This document shows, piece after piece, positions 59,009 to 64,000 of a stretch of 64,000 nucleotides of DNA. The notes below the pieces were generated by a model that ran no database searches, was not told where the DNA came from, and was given only the letters and a program-made list of their open reading frames with translations. The translations under genes and the position numbers were made by a program. Position 1 is the stretch's first letter. Each line of letters starts with the position of its first letter. The DNA comes from Mactra quadrangularis (Eukaryota; Mollusca; Bivalvia; Venerida; Mactridae). The stretch covers positions 36,549,222-36,613,221 of the forward strand of contig CM046294.1 in the NCBI GenBank assembly GCA_025267735.1, read 5' to 3'.

Positions 59009-60352
59009 CATGCAATATGTTGGAGCACTTCATAGCAAGCAACACCACGAAACATCTCGATGCAAATCATATACTGACTGATAGTCAACATGGTCTCAGG
59101 CGACGACGGAGCTGCGAAACCCAGCTCCTGACCCTGACCAATGAGCTCATCCAGTCACTTGATAAGAAGCTTCAACATGACCTTGCAATTCTTGACTTCA
59201 GTAAGGCATTCAATCGAGTTCCACACAGCCGTCTGCTCAACAAACTTCATCATTATGGGATACGAGGCCAGACACATAAATAGATTTAGGCTTTCCTGAC
59301 AGGGCGTACTCAGCGTGTTATTGTCGATGGGGCCAAATCTGAACCTGCTCCTGTTATCAGCGGAGTCCCTCAGGGAAGTGTACTTGGACCAGTCCTCTTC
59401 CTGATTTTCATCAATAATCTGCCTCTACAAGTCTCGTCCAAAGTAAGGTTATTTGTAGATGAATGTGTTGTGTATAGAGAGATCAGGGTAAACCAGGACT
59501 GTCATATTTTGCACAATGATTTGAACAGACTAAAAGTGTGGGAGAAACGTTAAGGGTATGGACTTCCACCCAGAAAAGTGCAATATCCTACGAATCCATA
59601 GGAAGTGAGAACACATACTACATGATTATTCCTTGAAGGGCCATACACTGACCATTTATACAACTTCAAAGTACCTCGGAGTAAACATTAGCATGGACCT
59701 CTCATGGAACACCCACATAGATACAATAGTGAAAAAAGGCAACAACTTCTTGCGCCAGAACTTGCGAGTAAGCAACGAAGAGACAAAGACAGGTGTCTAC
59801 ACATCACTGGTGAGACCCCTCTCGAATACTGCTTTACAGTATGGAACCCTTGCACCACGGATCGAATATATAAGATCGAGATGGTACAAAGACGAGCTGC
59901 CAGATATGTAACAAACAGATATCATAACACCAACAGCGTAGCAACCATGATATACCATCTTAGGTGAGAGATCTTAGAAAGCAGACGTACAAAGGAACAG
60001 TTGTCCATGCTGTACATGAACGTCTACGACCTCATAGATATACCTGCAGATGAGTTACTGGCCCCAGCATACGTCAACACTAGGTCATGTCACAACAAGA
60101 AACTACGTCTACCTGCTGCATCTATAGCTTACTTCCGGAACTCATTATTTCCTCGAACAATCTCACTATGGAACAAACTACCAGCAACCATAGCAGACAC
60201 CCTGATTTGGTATCCTACAAGCAGGATCTTTCTCAACTACACTTCTAGACCTGCAGTCGGCGCCCAGCTACAAGTAACTTTTTATGATTCTTAAAGCTCT
60301 GAGTGGCGAAAACGTAGCTGGCCACAAACTTTCAACTTATCTTTATCTTTTA
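59009..60352 (+). pseudogene. CR1/Jockey-like LINE ORF2 after the hAT insertion, plus 3' UTR
   Basis: It continues the RT with MLEHFIASNTTKHLD, DSQHGLRRRRSCETQL, LDFSKAFNRVPH, GVPQGSVLGPVLFLIFINN and FVDE in place of FADD. The C-terminal region follows (YLGVNISMDLSWNTHID, MVQRRAARYVTNRYHNTNS, FPRTISLWNKLPATI), with stop at 60294. Frameshifts, stops near 59281 and the changed active site show it is dead. The 3' end is near the TTTATCTTTTAATC tail at about 60350. Confidence 0.85.
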
Positions 60353-61956
60353 ATCATCAAGCTTTTTTTACTTTTCTTGATTCTTTATATTCTTTCTATT
60401 ATTCTTTGACCAGTAACCACCCGTCGCGTAATAGTCAAGTGTGACTGAGACGACGTAAAATGTAGATGTATATGTGATATGACCTTTCCCATATGATTCA
60501 TCGGCGTTGGACCCAATCAAACGGGACAATACCCAATAAATCAACCCTAACATGATAAAAATTGAGTTATGAACATGTTTCGATTTCTATGAAATGTTTC
60601 TAAAATGTATCATAATCTAAATGGTACAAATCCTAAACATATAGTTTCTCAAAAGACGAAACAGGATTAGCACAATCTTGTACTTGACGAGCTTTATAAC
60701 ATTTGCATTTAGAGCATTTCTTTTGTTTCTAACACCACAGGTCAATAGTTGCAAGCATGCCGAAGGAATCGGCGGCTTTCGAATCCAAACAGGAGATAAA
60801 GTATCATTTTCATGTGACGAAAATGCCGTATTGACTTTACGTGATCTTTAGGTTCAAAGTGGATATTTGAACTCTGTATCAAGGTCTCTGTTAGATAACT
60901 TGCGCTTGACATATGAAGCTTTGAAGCGTCCTTGGTAAACGGAAGCAAATCAAAGGATTGTTTGTTTTCATAAGAAGTCTGTTTAACATAAATCTACGTC
61001 TGAACTAAGTAGGATTTCAGAATTGCAACCATAGAGTACACACTTGAATCTTTTAATATTCATAGTCTCCTTATTGTGACTAATTGATGAAAACAAGACA
61101 GGATTTCCAACAAATTTCTTCCAACTTGTGTTCTTGCTGAATCCATGACATAAAGACGTGGTATCATTTTTATTGGGTATATGCATCGGTATATATAGCC
61201 AAATTAGACAGAACATTTACTATTGGGTAAACGTTTGCGTGTCATACAGCGACGAAGACAGAATTTAACTAAACATTTACGTGTGTAAATGAGAATCATT
61301 TATTCGGTGATAAATTAGTCATACAACGTAAAAGATAGAAGTAAAATAAACAGAAACTGTTGCTTGAATTTGTTAAATACTTACATGTGAGAATATGTGC
61401 CAAACAATGACAAAGGTAGAAATAAACTCAACGGAAAATTTTTATTTGATTGATTTAATGTTCCCTTATGAGGATATAATGTAATTCTGCGACATAAGAA
61501 AAAAAATAACTTCATTTTTAAAGTCATTTTTTTCTTTAGGTGGTCAAAAGCTTTCTTTATCATATAACAACAATAAAAGACAGAATAAGTTGGTAAATGC
61601 GTCATAAAGCGACACAAATAGAAATAAGTGATAATTGCTTGAATTGATCAAATACTGCCTGTGAGTATATGTGTGACACAAATGGAAGTACAGAAAAAAG
61701 AAAGAAGTGATTTCAACAGAAATGTACAGATAAATTAGATAAATTATTTGGTGGTCAAAAGCATTTTATTAGATAGCAACAAAAAATTGAAATATTGCTA
61801 TTGATTTTATATTTGTGTGTCGCACAGTAAAACTGATAAGTGTTTTAATTGGGATCAACTATTTATGAGTTGGTAACTGTGTCACACAGCGGCAGAGATA
61901 GATTTTAAATCAACAGTAACACTGTCGTGTAGCTGTGTACGGTACAGTCAACCAAG
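60353..61956. other. intergenic, nothing recognised
   Basis: AT-rich; several 60-80-codon ORFs without motifs, none supported. The last ~60 bp would be the 5' UTR if the candidate exon at 61957 is real. Confidence 0.5.
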
Positions 61957-61982
61957 ATGGCGGACCGAACGCTGGTGAAAAG
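61957..61982 (+). CDS. candidate first coding exon (MADRTLVK...)
   Basis: ATG in a strong context (ACCAAGATGG; A at -3, G at +4) opens MADRTLVK. It ends in AG|GTAAAC, a usable donor in phase 2. The CAAGATGGCGGAC around the start is like the YY1-type initiator seen at many animal housekeeping starts. No downstream exon could be recognised in the remaining 2 kb, so the gene would continue beyond the window. The same CAAGATGGCGG also occurs in the foldback element at 42758, so it could be repeat-derived. Confidence 0.35.
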
Positions 61983-62455
61983 GTAAACATATATTATTTT
62001 TTTTGATTTCTCTAACTTAATCCACATGTATTGCTGTATAATCAGTTGTATTCAACCAGGCATAGTTTCCGGTGCATAATATACAACCTGTTTTCGCTTG
62101 ATATTCACCCAAGAGCTTATAAATGAGTCACAAAGTTGGTCGATCTATGATTTTGAAATTTGAAGCGAGAAAAAAATCTTTTAAGTCTGGTTCTGACTTA
62201 ATTTGAGCTCTTAGATTCAAATCAATTGACAGAGTAGCGTAAAATGATCGACCGAGTTACTCTGTCCCATTACTTTGGAGGAATATCCTCTCCCTTCCAC
62301 AAAAACGTTCGTTTTATGAGTGTACACAAAGTGAGTGCAGTCGCCGGTGTATGGCGTAGTCAAAACGCACATTTTTGAACGGTGCAGTCTCAAAAAACTG
62401 TACGGTGGAGTCCTTCTGTACATATTTGGTGTACGGTGTTGTCTCAATTTTTTTT

Positions 62456-62839
62456 TCAGTGCCAACTTTCATGAACGACCTTTAGTTCAATGATAATGAG
62501 TTCCTTTTCGCTCATTCGACCCGATTTGTAAAACCAGAACATACCATTATTAATGAATGAACTAGTACCAGTTTCAAGAAAGTTGCAATATAACTCTAGA
62601 AAATATGCGTAGCTAATTATAAAATGGGATTTTCTTTTTAAATCTTGCATTTTTTGAAAAAATGCCAACCTATCTTCCCTACTTTGGGGAGAATCTAAAT
62701 CAATGGTTTTACACATATTTACGACAGGTCGCGCTAATTCCCAGAATTCTATAAATAGACTTAATGGTTTTACATCTTCACCAGGGCACGCTAAATCTTG
62801 TCCTCTATAAATACACCTTTGACAGTGCTGAGAATGCAC
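62456..62839 (-). CDS. hypothetical protein, 127 codons, unrecognised
   Basis: An unbroken frame with protein-like composition: HSQHCQRCIYRGQDLACPG, EDVKPLSLFIEFWELARP, SPQSREDRLAFFQKMQDLK. An AG acceptor (CATTCTCAG) lies just after the first Met codons. The true exon may start at CACTGTCAAAGG. No donor with good context is obvious. It may be an exon of a minus-strand gene, a pseudogene or part of a repeat. I recognise no family. Confidence 0.3.
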   Translation of the reverse strand: MHSQHCQRCIYRGQDLACPGEDVKPLSLFIEFWELARPVVNMCKTIDLDSPQSREDRLAFFQKMQDLKRKSHFIISYAYFLELYCNFLETGTSSFINNGMFWFYKSGRMSEKELIIIELKVVHESWH

Positions 62840-62943
62840 GGTTAAACAGCGATTTCAAGCATTTTTGGTATTGCTTATACTTGTATAAATGTGATATAAT
62901 TATAATATAACCAGTAATTAGTTGATTGGTTAAAATAACTATG

Positions 62944-63022
62944 TTACCTTTTTGTAGAAATGTTCCAAAAATCTATGAATACACAAGTGCAGTCACGGCT
63001 CACCGGATAAAATCGGTCTAAA
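62944..63022 (+). repeat. dispersed repeat, copy 3 (see 6532-6615)
   Basis: Reverse complement of 6532-6615 for about 80 bp, with core GTCACGGCTCACCGGATAAA. It is the only longer sequence shared between the two ends of the window. Confidence 0.7.
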
Positions 63023-64000
63023 AAGTAATTATCTAGACAAATAGTTGTGTGTGAGCGGACGGAGAACGAACAAACGCCGAATGAAAGGTGTAACGGGGTT
63101 CATTTATGTCTACCTCGTCCTCAACAGTGGAAAGGTTCTGTTTCTTGAGATACAACAACTCAGTCGTTATAATAAATATGCATTTATTATTTGTAGTAAC
63201 TTGCAATGTAATACTATGATTTCTATTTATTTGTTTGTAGGTTTGTTTGTTAACAATCTGAAAAAATGATATTTAACATATATTACTAGAAATGCAAAGT
63301 TTCAACACTATAAATGTCATGTATACATACAATATAAAATATAATACAAACAATACATACATTACATAGAATACATACAGTAATAATGAAAACTTGATTT
63401 TCCAATTTATCAAAATCAGGATATGTAAATACTATACTGACTTACATTGACTAGTGGCTATGAAATCGAAAACATAATTTGTAACATGTACATAATATTT
63501 AATATGTATTTCAAACTTACCATTTATGGAATGAATGTTCACTCTCGAACATTTACAATCACACTGTGAGTTTAGTCAAACTATATTATCTGTAAAATAA
63601 ATGGTTTGTTAGTTTGCATGTTAAATGAGGATGGAATAGTAGGTTAATTAGTTTATTAAATCTAAGACGGCTAAACTATTCTGAATAACCCCAATCGAAT
63701 AAGTCATTTAAAGTAATAGTCTAAATAATTCAATTTATTACTTCATGAAAGTGAAACATCCTTATTTGCCAAATTAATCAAATAATTTGTAAATACTTTT
63801 ATCAATGAGTAATTAATAAAACTATAATATTTACCTCATTAATTAACTTATTACTTTTTAAACAATACAAAGAACTTCATTATAAGCGGGAAAATTTGTT
63901 GTTTATGGCTAAACTGGTTATTAGGATTACACATATCATTATAAAACCAATGATCCGCATCATTGAACAATTTAAAATCACAAATAAAATTGAGGTCAAG
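63023..64000. other. right edge, nothing recognised
   Basis: AT-rich with repeated ACATAC/ATACAT runs at about 63335-63380. No supported exon. Confidence 0.5.

Overview
The window looks like AT-rich, intron-rich, transposon-dense animal DNA, most likely from a lophotrochozoan and probably a bivalve mollusc. The grounds are a secreted gene made of alternating SRCR and CCP (sushi) domains, I/Nimb-like and CR1/Jockey-like LINEs, tRNA-derived SINEs, and hAT, Tc1/mariner, PIF/Harbinger and Helitron remains. The species call is inference; no rRNA or mitochondrial marker is present. About half of the window shows no recognisable gene. || Host gene, minus strand, about 0.2-32.1 kb: eleven coding exons can be chained from a signal-peptide exon at 32065 down to 246. 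Every junction has AG/GT ends and matching phase. Order: signal peptide, SRCR1 (25243-25408 + 10041-10201), CCP1 (9273-9431), SRCR2 (8769-8931 + 8038-8192), SRCR3 (5657-5813 + 4159-4328), CCP2 (1279-1434), SRCR4 (616-769 + 246-385). The gene runs off the left edge. Each SRCR domain is split over two exons (phase 1 in, phase 2 inside, phase 1 out) and keeps six cysteines. || Its introns are full of mobile DNA. The 15-kb intron inside SRCR1 holds a roughly 5-kb I/Nimb-like LINE, broken by stops and frameshifts. A second partial copy of the same LINE is split in its RNase H region by a 6.2-kb tandem-repeat array that partly folds back on itself. The intron before SRCR1 holds a tRNA-SINE with clear target duplications, a palindromic MITE, and PIF/Harbinger transposase sequence in two inverted copies. 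|| Right of 32.1 kb the DNA is mainly intergenic: a complete but dead Tc1-like element (34329-35875), a hairpin MITE (36380-36522), a TIR element (39784-40978), a 1.96-kb foldback element with a decayed zinc-finger-like coding stretch (42758-44721), a diverged ~160-bp repeat array that conserves a palindromic X-box-like core (about 46.9-48.3 kb), several SINEs, and a CR1/Jockey-like LINE (52.2-60.35 kb) split by a 5.95-kb hAT-type element with an exact 8-bp target duplication. That hAT itself contains a smaller TIR element, a LINE fragment and a canonical Helitron 3' end. Near the right edge there is a candidate first coding exon at 61957 and one unrecognised 127-codon ORF. || No CRISPR array, operon or prokaryotic feature is present.
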